Shown here: one piece after another, positions 38,767 through 46,567 of the stretch
Position numbering within the stretch: position 1 is the first letter of the stretch
How the letters are laid out: every line of letters starts with the position of its first letter
Assembly (NCBI RefSeq): GCF_013403875.1
Contig: NZ_JACBNX010000010.1
Span: 1-64,000, forward strand
DNA: 64,000 bases
Origin: Burkholderia guangdongensis
GTDB taxonomy: Bacteria > Pseudomonadota > Gammaproteobacteria > Burkholderiales > Burkholderiaceae
Reading direction: 5' to 3'
Made by a program: the position numbers and the translations under genes
Notes under the pieces: generated by a model
What the model was told of the DNA's origin: nothing
Database searches by the model: none
Seen by the model: only the letters and a program-made list of their open reading frames with translations

Positions 38767-38798
38767 GAGCTGCCCGGGGGCACGTTCCCGGGCAGCTC
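38767..38798 (+). terminator. Perfect 12-bp hairpin after the H-NS-linker gene
   Basis: GAGCTGCCCGGG (38767-38778) and its exact complement (38787-38798) surround an eight-base loop, 66 bases after the stop codon. A T-run is absent, so termination is uncertain. The right arm runs into the first unit of the tandem array. Confidence 0.5.
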
Positions 38799-39135
38799 CC
38801 GAAAAAGCTCACCAGCCCATCCCGAAAAGGCTCCCCGGCCTGTCCCGAAAGAACTCACCCGCGCCTCCCGCAAGGCCTCACCGATGGGTCCTGCAACGGC
38901 CGCACCGATGGCTCCCGCAAAGCCGCATCGATGGCTCCTGCAACGCCGCAATGACGGCTCCCGAAGAGTCTCACCGCGCGCTCCCGGAGAGCCTCACCGG
39001 CGCTTCCCGCAGAGGCTCACCGAAGCGTCCTGGAAAGACTCACCCGGGCTCCCCGGAAACCCTCACCGCCGCGCCCCGGAAACGCTCACCTTGCCGTCCC
39101 GCAAAGGCTCACCGGCACTTCCCGCAAAAGCTCAC
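38797..39135. repeat. Degenerate 23-bp tandem array, about 15 units
   Basis: Fifteen consecutive units of 22-24 bases, mostly 23, fill 339 bases. The consensus is TCCCGNAAAGGCTCACCG plus a variable GC-rich remainder. Units 5-7 (about 38889-38958) are the most diverged. The unit is not a multiple of three and every frame is gene-poor, so it is not a protein repeat. The reverse complement (GGTGAGCCTTTNCGGGA) recurs at 41771-41810 and 41908-41925 on the other side of the Pat-like gene. Unlike CRISPR, there are no unique spacers of constant length between identical repeats. Confidence 0.9.
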
Positions 39136-39200
39136 TTTCGACGCGGCCCGACAGCGGGCCCATGCATCGCATTCGCACAAACGCGCCAAGGCGCCGCCGC

Positions 39201-39220
39201 GTCACGTCACGTCACGTCAC
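39201..39220. repeat. GTCAC pentanucleotide repeat, four copies
   Basis: Four perfect tandem copies of GTCAC end six bases before the stop of the minus-strand Pat-like gene. A slippage-prone microsatellite in the 3' region; no regulatory role is apparent. Confidence 0.85.
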
Positions 39221-39226
39221 CTTATG

Positions 39227-41587
39227 TCAGGGCTGCAGCTTCATCCGGAAGCCCACGACGCTCGGCTCCTCCGTCGGCATGACTTCGAAGCCGCACGCCT
39301 TCGCGAGCGAAATCATCGGCGCGTTTTCGCGCAGCGCTTCGCCGACCATCCACGCGGTACCGCGCGAACGCGCGTAGTCGATGATCCGCGCCATCAGCAT
39401 CCGGCCGAGCCCCTTGCCTTTCTGGTCGGCACGGATCGCGATCGCGAACTCCGTCTCGTCGTTATCCGGGTCGGTGACCGCGCGCACGACACCGAGCGTA
39501 TGCGAGCGCTCGTCCGGGTCGGTCACCGTCGCGATGAGTGCCATTTCCCGGTCGTAATCGATCTGCGTCATGCGGGCGAGTTGGGAGTGATCGAAGCCGC
39601 GCACCGCGCCGAAGAAACGCATCCGCAGATCGTCCTGCGTCATTGCGCCGATCAGCTCGTTGTGCGCGGCCTCGTCCTCCGGACGGATCGGGCGGACGAC
39701 CATCGTTTCGCCATGCCAGTCGAGCGCTTGTTCGAGCCGGCGCGGATACGGAACGATCGCGAGCCGGCTGCGCCCCGCCGCGAACGTGAGACGAGGCTCG
39801 ACCACGAGCGCGTGCTCGGGCAGCACGCGCAGCTTCAGCGACAGCGCGACGACCTCGCGCACTTCGCAAACCACCTGTGACAGCGCGGTCAGCGCCGCCA
39901 GCACCGGCTCGACCGATACACGGCGCGCATAAGGCGAGCGCTGCAGCGCCACGCGCGCGAGCACCGTATTCATCGGCGGCAGCCCGTAGACGACGTACGG
40001 CGCAGACACGCCGTCGACGGCCGGCGCCACGTAGCGAAAGACCGGGCCGAAGTTCGCGTCGTCGTGCATGTCGATCGCGACATCGACGATGGCCGCGTCG
40101 ATTTCGTCGCACGAAGACGCCGCGGTTTGCAGACCGAAATGCGCGAGCCATTGCGCGGCCGCCTCCCCCGCGAGCTCGTGCCGCCCCGCTTCGAGCATGC
40201 CGCGCGCGGCGTCCTGCGCGGCCGTTACCGCTTCCGCCGGCTGCAGCGACGTGCCCTCCGGCGTCTGCATCAGCAATTCGCGCCCGAGGCTGTAGTCGAC
40301 GAGTCGCGCATACGCGCGCGCCATCCGCTGCGGCGTCGTGTACACGGGGATGCCGCTCGCATGCAGCGCGTCGCGCGTGTTCTCATCGACCACGCCGAAG
40401 AAACAGGCGAGCACGCCGCGATGCGCATGCTTGCGCGACTCGATCAACACGCGCGCGACTTCGTGAGCCGGCGCGCTGTGCGACGTCGAATGCACGACGA
40501 ACAGCGTGCCCGTCTGCGAAAACGGCGCGAGCGCCTGCATGGCGGCGCTGAAATGCTCGGGGCGCGCCGTGTCGCCAAGTATCAGCGGATTGCCCGGCGC
40601 ATCGAGATGCGGCAGCGCGGCCGACACGGCCGCCGTCGCGTCGGCCGGCCACTCGGCGAGAACGTCGCGCACCTCGACGACGGCATCGCCCGCGAGCTTC
40701 GCGACGCCGACGTCGCTCGTCACGAGCGTCGCCGCGCCGCGCGTCGCGACGCGGCCGACGCCGAGCGTTTCGATCTCGTCGAGCAGATCGTCGAGCGCAT
40801 CGACGCGCACCATGCCGGCGCGCTGAAACGCGGCCGTGTAAAGCCCGTCGCCCGGATCAGTGCGGCCGGTGCGCAGCGCGAGCACCGGCTTGTTGCGCGC
40901 CGCCGCGCGCGCGGCCGACATGAACTTGCGCGCGGACTTCACAGTGTCGAGCTCGAGCAGGATCGCGCGCGTGCCCGGATCGCTCGCCAGGTAATCGAGC
41001 ACGTCGCCGGCATCGACGTCCGCCTCGCCGCCGAGCGCGACGACGTGCGAGAAGCCCAGCCCGCGCGCATGCGCCCAGCCAAGCACCGCGTTCGTCAGCG
41101 CGTTCGACTGCGACACCCACGCGACGCCGCCCGCGCGCACCGGGAACGCCTGCGCGCCGAAATGCGCGTGCCGCCCCGGCGACAGCACGCCGACGCTGGC
41201 CGGCCCGACGATCCGGAGGACGAACGGTTTTGCGGCGGCAAGCGCGCGATCGAGCGCGACACGATCCGCACTCGTGCGCACCTCGCCGATGATCACCGCG
41301 ACGCGCGCACCCAGGCCGCCGAGCTTGCGCACGATACCCGGCCACGTGGCCGGCGGCGTGCAGACGATCGCGACCGACGGCGGCGCGGGCAACCGGTCGA
41401 CGTCCGGCACGACCTTGTGGCCGTCGAGCTCGCGATACTTCGGATTGACCGGCCACACGGCGCCCTGGAATGCACCCTCGAGCACGCGCGACCACACGAT
41501 CGCGCCGATGCTGCGCTCGCGCGACGACGCGCCGACGATCGCAACGGATTTGGGCTGGAACAGCGCATCGAGATGGCGAACGGTCAC
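39227..41587 (-). CDS. Pat-like protein: acyl-CoA synthetase (NDP-forming) / GNAT fusion
   Basis: A 786-residue protein. The N-terminal CoA-binding Rossmann domain (about 5-135: LFQPKSVAIVGASSRERSIG) is followed by succinyl-CoA-ligase-like domains (about 145-470) and then a region where the ATP-grasp domain is reduced (about 490-610). A C-terminal GNAT domain (about 635-786) has MVVRPIRPEDEAAHNELI and the acetyl-CoA loop IRADQKGKGLGRMLM. The layout matches protein lysine acetyltransferases of the Pat/YfiQ type, which typically acetylate acyl-CoA synthetases. The reduced ATP-grasp suggests no ligase activity. The gene is bracketed by related repeats. Confidence 0.87.
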   Translation of the reverse strand: MTVRHLDALFQPKSVAIVGASSRERSIGAIVWSRVLEGAFQGAVWPVNPKYRELDGHKVVPDVDRLPAPPSVAIVCTPPATWPGIVRKLGGLGARVAVIIGEVRTSADRVALDRALAAAKPFVLRIVGPASVGVLSPGRHAHFGAQAFPVRAGGVAWVSQSNALTNAVLGWAHARGLGFSHVVALGGEADVDAGDVLDYLASDPGTRAILLELDTVKSARKFMSAARAAARNKPVLALRTGRTDPGDGLYTAAFQRAGMVRVDALDDLLDEIETLGVGRVATRGAATLVTSDVGVAKLAGDAVVEVRDVLAEWPADATAAVSAALPHLDAPGNPLILGDTARPEHFSAAMQALAPFSQTGTLFVVHSTSHSAPAHEVARVLIESRKHAHRGVLACFFGVVDENTRDALHASGIPVYTTPQRMARAYARLVDYSLGRELLMQTPEGTSLQPAEAVTAAQDAARGMLEAGRHELAGEAAAQWLAHFGLQTAASSCDEIDAAIVDVAIDMHDDANFGPVFRYVAPAVDGVSAPYVVYGLPPMNTVLARVALQRSPYARRVSVEPVLAALTALSQVVCEVREVVALSLKLRVLPEHALVVEPRLTFAAGRSRLAIVPYPRRLEQALDWHGETMVVRPIRPEDEAAHNELIGAMTQDDLRMRFFGAVRGFDHSQLARMTQIDYDREMALIATVTDPDERSHTLGVVRAVTDPDNDETEFAIAIRADQKGKGLGRMLMARIIDYARSRGTAWMVGEALRENAPMISLAKACGFEVMPTEEPSVVGFRMKLQP

Positions 41588-41770
41588 ATCGGCTCCACAC
41601 GGTGAAGGGAAAATTCGGTCTCGGCCTCGCGAACCAGAGCCCGGTCGACGCGAATACCAAGCATAGGCGAACGCCGTTCGACTGCCTATATGCCGAACGG
41701 CCAGCTATCCGGCACCGCTCGGGCGGCGCATGATGATTTCGTGCGCCATGCGGCACGCGGGGCCGGCAAA

Positions 41771-41810
41771 GGTGAGGACTTACAGGAGTCGAGGTGAGGA
41801 CATTCGGGAA
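41771..41810. repeat. Two units of the 23-bp repeat family
   Basis: GGTGAGGACTTACAGGAG (41771-41788) and GGTGAGGACATTCGGGAA (41793-41810) start 22 bases apart. The second matches the reverse complement of the array at 38797-39135. This 338-base gap (41588-41925) between the Pat-like and H-NS genes otherwise holds a terminator and no gene. Confidence 0.7.
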
Positions 41811-41850
41811 TAGAGCGGCTGGCCCATCGGGCCCGCGCCGCGCATGCACG

Positions 41851-41892
41851 CAAACAAAACGGTGCGACGGCCGTTGGGCCGTACGCACCGTC
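41851..41892 (-). terminator. Intrinsic terminator of the H-NS gene
   Basis: On the minus strand, ACGGTGCG-T-ACGGCC pairs with GGCCGT-CGCACCGT around a CAAC loop, with one bulged base. A T-rich TTTTGTTTG tract follows directly. It lies about 35 bases after the H-NS stop codon. Confidence 0.8.
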
Positions 41893-41907
41893 AGTCAGCG
41901 CATCGAA

Positions 41908-41925
41908 GGTGAGGTTTTTCGGGAG
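41908..41925. repeat. Single unit of the 23-bp repeat family abutting the H-NS stop
   Basis: GGTGAGGTTTTTCGGGAG is one of the best matches to the reverse complement of the array consensus (GGTGAGCCTTTNCGGGA). It ends exactly where the stop codon of the minus-strand H-NS gene begins, so it lies in its 3' untranslated region. Confidence 0.75.
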
Positions 41926-42213
41926 TCAGTCCTGGATCAGGAAACGCGTGCGATTCTTGCCGAGCCACGCCGGCGCGCGGCCGCGGCCACTCCATGTATC
42001 GCCGGTTTTCGGATTCAGGTATTTCGGCGGCAACGGACGCTTCGGCCTGGCCGGGGCCGCCGTGCGAAAACCGAGTTCTTCCGGCGTAATGTCGAATTCC
42101 TCGATTTTGGCCCTGATCTCGGCAATCGCGTCGGTCACCGCCTTTTCGCGTTCCTTATCGATCTTTTGCTGAAGCTTTTCGAGTTGCGCTGTCAGTTGCC
42201 TGTAGGTCGCCAT
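41926..42213 (-). CDS. H-NS family nucleoid protein
   Basis: A 95-residue H-NS-like protein. The N-terminal oligomerisation coiled coil (about 1-40: LTAQLEKLQQKIDKEREKAV) leads through the FDITPEELGF linker to a C-terminal DNA-binding domain with TWSGRGRAPAWL (73-84), the signature of betaproteobacterial H-NS proteins. It binds curved AT-rich DNA and typically silences acquired genes. A terminator follows. It shares the DITPxEL linker with the protein encoded at 38149-38700. Confidence 0.93.
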   Translation of the reverse strand: MATYRQLTAQLEKLQQKIDKEREKAVTDAIAEIRAKIEEFDITPEELGFRTAAPARPKRPLPPKYLNPKTGDTWSGRGRAPAWLGKNRTRFLIQD

Positions 42214-42315
42214 ATGGATGGGACTCCGTCGGTTATTTATGAAAAATAGGTGACTCGAAGCAAATGGGATAGTACCTTTTGCGGCTCTCGGCTATCGCGC
42301 CCTGCAATCGATTCA

Positions 42316-42600
42316 TCAATATCCACTTTTTTTCTTGCATGCAAAGAGAAGACTTCGCACGTTGCCGTCGGCCGAACGCTGAATCACGTCGATATCGCCA
42401 TTGCAAATCGATTGTGCATTGGCCGTGCAGTCGTTCCACGAATCGCCCGTGCACTGCACGAGCGTGGTGGACCGACCGTCCGACGTAAAGAGCGGTGCGC
42501 TACCCCCACAGCCGCCGAGCCCCGCTATTAAAGCAATCAACCCGACTGTCCGCAACACTCCATTGCGCCGCCGGCGGGCCCAATCAGGCATTTGCTTCAT
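42316..42600 (-). CDS. Small lipoprotein
   Basis: A 94-residue protein. A basic N terminus (MKQMPDWARRRRNG) and hydrophobic helix (VLRTVGLIALIAGLGG) end in a lipobox-like GLGGC, so lipid attachment at about Cys32 is likely. The mature part contains three further Cys (VQCTGDSWNDC, SICNG) and ends with FACKKKSGY. The ATG at 42600 was preferred over a long upstream extension that lacks a signal. Function unknown. Cys-rich small lipoproteins of this kind are lineage-specific. Confidence 0.7.
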   Translation of the reverse strand: MKQMPDWARRRRNGVLRTVGLIALIAGLGGCGGSAPLFTSDGRSTTLVQCTGDSWNDCTANAQSICNGDIDVIQRSADGNVRSLLFACKKKSGY

Positions 42601-42662
42601 TGTCTTTTCCGCCCATCCCGTTTCGAAACTTCGCGAGTATGCCATGCGGGGCCACGCGCAGG

Positions 42663-43190
42663 TCAATCCGGCGCCCGCTCCGGCCGGGCGCGGATCCTGT
42701 ATGGCAGCGTCCTGTGCGGATCGTCTGTAATGCGTATGAAAACCTGCTCGACGTCGGGCAGCGCCTCGAGCCCACGCCGCAACGCATCGCGATCGAACGA
42801 CGGATTCGCGCAACCTTCCGCGTAAATGAATCGCCGCTGTACGGTGAGCCAGATGCTCGTGCCGGCGAGCCGCCTATCGCCCGCGAAATGCGCTTTCGCC
42901 GCTTCGGCGATCGGCGCGTCGTACAAATACGAATTCGGCTTCGTGCAGCGATGCGCGAGCCAGCAGGTCGTGCCGCGCTCGACGCGGTAATGCGCGTCGT
43001 CCCGCATCTCGGCACGCGTCATCCAGGGCCCGAGCGGTAGCGGACAATCAGCGACGTCGTGCGACAGCGCGAAGAACGGATCGCCGTACCAGTTGCGCCG
43101 CTCCGCCTGCGTGCCCGACGCATCCGCCTGCGCGAATACGGGCCCGGCAAGCGTCAGCAGCAGCCATCCGGCGACGCGGGCTCGCGTCAT
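42663..43190 (-). CDS. Exported hypothetical protein
   Basis: A 175-residue protein with a signal peptide (about residues 1-21, GWLLLTLAGPVFAQA). The mature part has paired Cys (DVADCPLPL; TTCWLAHRC) suited to disulfides. A C-terminal part with DRDALRRGLEALPDVEQVFI and ITDDPHRTLPYRI resembles the alpha/beta layout of a BON-like domain, a weak resemblance only. The ATG at 43190 has GGAGGG seven bases upstream. It lies 62 bases upstream of the small lipoprotein on the same strand. Confidence 0.7.
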   Translation of the reverse strand: MTRARVAGWLLLTLAGPVFAQADASGTQAERRNWYGDPFFALSHDVADCPLPLGPWMTRAEMRDDAHYRVERGTTCWLAHRCTKPNSYLYDAPIAEAAKAHFAGDRRLAGTSIWLTVQRRFIYAEGCANPSFDRDALRRGLEALPDVEQVFIRITDDPHRTLPYRIRARPERAPD

Positions 43191-43510
43191 CGTGCCCTCC
43201 TTCCACTCGCGCCGCCCGACGCAAAAATGCTTAACCGCGCGAAATGACAGCATCGATAATTTTTATCGTTATACGCGATATCGCGATCGAAGCAAATTAC
43301 CCCGCACGGCATTTTCAAATTCTTGAACATCCGGAAATACTGGAGTCGAAATCAATCGGAATACGCATCCGACCTATCCATTCGGATAACGCATCTCGTG
43401 TCGTCACATATTTTCTGTAGAATCCAATCCGCTGAACATTGCCGAGCCGGTCCGCAGCGCGGCACGCCGCCCGCACGACCGAACGACAACCCTGGCCACC
43501 GGAGATTGCC
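43191..43510. other. AT-rich intergenic region upstream of the GntP-type permease
   Basis: A 320-base divergent region with no gene. It contains the palindromes CGATAATTTTTATCG (43254-43268) and CGCGATATCGCG (43274-43285), close together. It is AT-rich relative to the genome between about 43250 and 43440, which would suit promoters on both sides and H-NS binding. TAGAAT near 43420 could be a -10 element for the permease, but no matching -35 was found. Confidence 0.55.
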
Positions 43511-44914
43511 GTGTCTTTCGTGATCGTTCTCGCCGCTCTGGCGTTCCTGATGTTCGCCGCGTATCGCGGCTACAGTGTGATCCTGTTCGCGCCGATCGCC
43601 GCGCTCGGCGCGGTGCTCATGACCGACCCGGCGGCCGTCGCGCCGGTGTTCTCCGGCATCTTCATGGAGAAGATGGTCGGCTTCGTGAAGCTCTATTTCC
43701 CGGTCTTCATGCTCGGCGCGGTGTTCGGCAAGGTGATCGAGCTGTCCGGCTTCTCCGAGTCGATCGTGCACGCGGCGATCCGCTACATCGGCCGCTCGCG
43801 CGCGAATGCGGTGATCGTCGCGGTCTGCGCACTCCTCACCTACGGCGGCGTGTCGCTGTTCGTCGTCGTGTTCGCGGTCTATCCGTTCGCGGCCGAGCTG
43901 TACCGGCAGAGCAACATCCCGAAGCGCCTGATGCCCGGCGCGATCGCGCTCGGCGCGTTCTCGTTCACGATGGATTCGCTGCCCGGCACGCCGCAGATCC
44001 AGAACATCATCCCGACCACGTTCTTCAAGACCACCGCGTGGGCCGCGCCCGCGCTCGGCACGATCGGCTCCGTGTTCATCGTCATCGTCGGGCTCGCGTA
44101 TCTCGAGTGGCGCCGCCGCGCCGCGATGGCACGCGGCGAAGGCTACGGCACGTCGCTCGTCAACGAGCCGGAGCGCGTCGAAACGCAGTCGCTGCCGCAT
44201 CCCGCGCTCGCGATCGCGCCGCTCGTCGTCGTCGGCGTCGCGAACTTCGCGCTCACACGGCTGATCCCGGCGTGGTACGGCACCGCGTCGTACACGGTCA
44301 CGCCCGACGTGCTGCCCGGCGTGCACACACCGGTCACGACGTCGATCAAGACCGTCGTCGCGATCTGGTCGGTCGAGGCCGCGCTGCTGCTCGGCATCCT
44401 GCTCGTCGCCGCCACCGCGTACCGGCGCGTCAGCGACCGCTTCGCGGCCGGCTCGAAGGCGGCGATCGGCGGCGCGCTGCTCGCATCGATGAATACCGCG
44501 TCCGAGTACGGCTTCGGCGGCGTGATCGCCGCGCTGCCGGGCTTTCTCGTCGTCGGCGACGCGCTCAGGAGCATCCCGAACCCGCTCGTCAACGCGGCGG
44601 TATCCGTCAGCTCGCTCGCCGGCATCACCGGATCGGCGTCCGGCGGGATGAGCATCGCGCTCGGTGCGATGTCGGACACGTTCGTGAAGGCCGCGCAGGC
44701 CGCCAACATTCCGATGGACGTGCTGCACCGCGTCGTCGCGATGGCGAGCGGCGGGATGGACACGCTGCCGCACAACGGCGCCGTGATCACGCTGCTCGCG
44801 GTGACGGGCCTCACGCACCGCGAGTCGTACCGCGACATCTTCGCGGTGACGGCGATCAAGACGCTCGCGGTATTCTTCGTGATCGCCGTCTATTACGCGA
44901 CCGGACTCGTCTGA
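43511..44914 (+). CDS. GntP family permease
   Basis: A 467-residue inner-membrane transporter with about 12 hydrophobic segments. Family-like features include the SFVIVLAALAFLMFAAYRGY start, TYGGVSLFVVVFAVYPFA, and the late GITGSASGGMSIALGAMSDTF and GGMDTLPHNGAVITLL. GntP proteins import gluconate or other organic acids; the substrate is not decided by sequence. Start is a GTG with GGAG seven bases upstream. It stands alone, downstream of an AT-rich region. The SASGG motif recalls short-chain hydroxy- or keto-acid members of the family. Confidence 0.85.
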   Translation: MSFVIVLAALAFLMFAAYRGYSVILFAPIAALGAVLMTDPAAVAPVFSGIFMEKMVGFVKLYFPVFMLGAVFGKVIELSGFSESIVHAAIRYIGRSRANAVIVAVCALLTYGGVSLFVVVFAVYPFAAELYRQSNIPKRLMPGAIALGAFSFTMDSLPGTPQIQNIIPTTFFKTTAWAAPALGTIGSVFIVIVGLAYLEWRRRAAMARGEGYGTSLVNEPERVETQSLPHPALAIAPLVVVGVANFALTRLIPAWYGTASYTVTPDVLPGVHTPVTTSIKTVVAIWSVEAALLLGILLVAATAYRRVSDRFAAGSKAAIGGALLASMNTASEYGFGGVIAALPGFLVVGDALRSIPNPLVNAAVSVSSLAGITGSASGGMSIALGAMSDTFVKAAQAANIPMDVLHRVVAMASGGMDTLPHNGAVITLLAVTGLTHRESYRDIFAVTAIKTLAVFFVIAVYYATGLV

Positions 44915-45139
44915 CGATTGGCTTGCGCCGCCGGCCCGCGTTCAACGGATCCGCACCCGGCCGGCCGGGCAAGCCTCCCGAAGCCCGCCCGTCCGGCGTG
45001 AACCCTCTGACGGATCGCCGGCGCCACGCTGAATTCGCGGCGCATGAAAATGCTCCGTATTCACCGCCGGTTCGCGTTACACTCTTTCACAGCAGTTCGC
45101 AAAACGACATTTCGTATTGACGACACGAGGATAGGTTCG

Positions 45140-45409
45140 ATGCGCACTACCGGCTCATCCGGGGCAATGACCCTGCTCACCGAACACGACCCGGCCGACG
45201 GCCGCGAGTTGCGCTCGCTTCGGCTGGAAGCAACGAGCGACGGCAAGAGCGTGCTGCTGATCGAGATCGATGAGCGCAAGCCCGGCATTCATCGTGAGAT
45301 TCGCTATGAAATCACGCCCGCCGAGCTGATCGCGGCGATCCGCTCGCACGGCGCCGAATTGCCCGGCGAGAACCACGGCGCCGCGTCGCTCGCGCGCAGC
45401 ACCACCTGA
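45140..45409 (+). CDS. Small hypothetical protein
   Basis: An 89-residue soluble protein of unknown function with no membrane segment. It is acidic and alternates short beta strands (GKSVLLIEIDERK, IHREIRYEITPAELIAAIR) with a C-terminal low-complexity tail (GAASLARSTT). The ATG at 45140 follows GAGGATAGG and gives a tidy N terminus. It is followed by a strong hairpin and then the DedA-rhodanese gene, which has its own leader. Confidence 0.65.
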   Translation: MRTTGSSGAMTLLTEHDPADGRELRSLRLEATSDGKSVLLIEIDERKPGIHREIRYEITPAELIAAIRSHGAELPGENHGAASLARSTT

Positions 45410-45420
45410 ATCCGCTTCAC

Positions 45421-45452
45421 CGGTGAGCCGCGCGCGATGCGCGCGCTCACCG
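45421..45452 (+). terminator. Strong hairpin after the 89-residue gene
   Basis: CGGTGAGC, one bulged C, and GCGCGC pair with GCGCGC and GCTCACCG around GAT. The stem starts 12 bases after the stop codon and is followed by a pyrimidine-rich tract (CCATCCCCCCTTCC) rather than a pure T-run. Probably a terminator. Confidence 0.6.
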
Positions 45453-45540
45453 CCATCCCCCCTTCCCACCATCCTCTTGAAAATGGCCGATAATCGGCCC
45501 ATCTTCATCTTCCCGTGCGCATCCGGCTTACCCGAACGCC

Positions 45541-46530
45541 ATGCTTCGTGATCTCATCGCTCAGTACGGGCCGCTTCTCGTCTTCGTCAACGTGCTCGCA
45601 TCCGCGCTCGGCCTGCCCGTGCCCGCGCTGCCGACGGTCGTGCTGTTCGGCGCGATGGTCGCGCTGCACCCGGCGCTGATCGGCGCGCCGCTCGCGGCGG
45701 CGATCGGGCTGTCCGTCGTCGCGGCACTGATCGGCGACTCCGTCTGGTACACCGCCGGCCGCCGCTACGGTGGCACGACGCTGAGGACGATCTGCCGGCT
45801 GTCGCTGTCGCGTGACAGTTGCGTGAAAAAGACCGAGCGCTTCTTCGGCCGCTACGGCGTGCGCGTGCTCGCGGTCGCCCGCTTCATTCCTGGGCTGTCG
45901 CTCGTGTCCGTGCCGATGGCGGGCGCGCTCGGCACGCGCTACCGCACGTTCGCCGGCTACGACGCGCTCGGCGCGGCGCTCTGGACGGTCTGCTGCCTGC
46001 TGGCCGGGTTCGTGTTTCATCAGCAGATCGACTGGCTGTTCGCCGGCGCGAGCCAGCTCGGCCGCGCGGTGCTCGTCGTCATCGTCGCGCTGCTCGCCGC
46101 CTACGCGGCCGTGCGCTGGATGCGCCGCCGCGCGCTGATCCGTCAGCTCTCGAGCGCGCGGATCGGCGTCGACGAGCTCGACGCGCTGCTGAACGCCGAG
46201 CCCCTGCCGGTGATTCTCGACGTGCGTTCCGCCGAGCTCCGCAAGGTCGATCCGTTCTCGATTCCCGGCGCGGAATTCGCGGACGAACGTCACATCAGCG
46301 ACATCGTCGCGCGCTATCCGGTCACGCAGAAGTTCGTCATCTACTGCTCGTGCCCGAACGAGGTGTCGGCCGCGCTGATGGCGAAGCGCCTGCAGAACGC
46401 AGGCTTCATCGACGCGCTCGCGCTGCGCGGCGGCCTCGACGCATGGCGCGACACCGGCCGCACGCTGGCGTCGCTCGCGAGCGACGCCCCGCCGGCCGGC
46501 GCGATCGTCGGCACCCCGAAAACCGCCTGA
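45541..46530 (+). CDS. DedA family membrane protein with C-terminal rhodanese domain
   Basis: A 329-residue fusion. The N-terminal DedA/SNARE-associated part (about 1-195) has several membrane segments and the characteristic RFIPGLSLVSVPMAGALG. Residues about 205-315 form a rhodanese domain, with VILDVRSAEL and a loop at YCSCPNEVSA containing Cys269 and Cys271. DedA proteins support lipid-carrier recycling and membrane potential; the rhodanese could handle sulfur or act as a redox sensor at the membrane face. Fusions of this type are known in proteobacteria. It is convergent with the porin gene. Confidence 0.88.
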   Translation: MLRDLIAQYGPLLVFVNVLASALGLPVPALPTVVLFGAMVALHPALIGAPLAAAIGLSVVAALIGDSVWYTAGRRYGGTTLRTICRLSLSRDSCVKKTERFFGRYGVRVLAVARFIPGLSLVSVPMAGALGTRYRTFAGYDALGAALWTVCCLLAGFVFHQQIDWLFAGASQLGRAVLVVIVALLAAYAAVRWMRRRALIRQLSSARIGVDELDALLNAEPLPVILDVRSAELRKVDPFSIPGAEFADERHISDIVARYPVTQKFVIYCSCPNEVSAALMAKRLQNAGFIDALALRGGLDAWRDTGRTLASLASDAPPAGAIVGTPKTA

Positions 46531-46567
46531 CCCGATCCGTCGCCGAAGCAACGCGCGCCGCGCGAAT

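Noticed and set aside
38797..39135. CRISPR array
   Set aside because: Units are contiguous and degenerate, with no identical repeats separated by unique spacers and no cas genes nearby.
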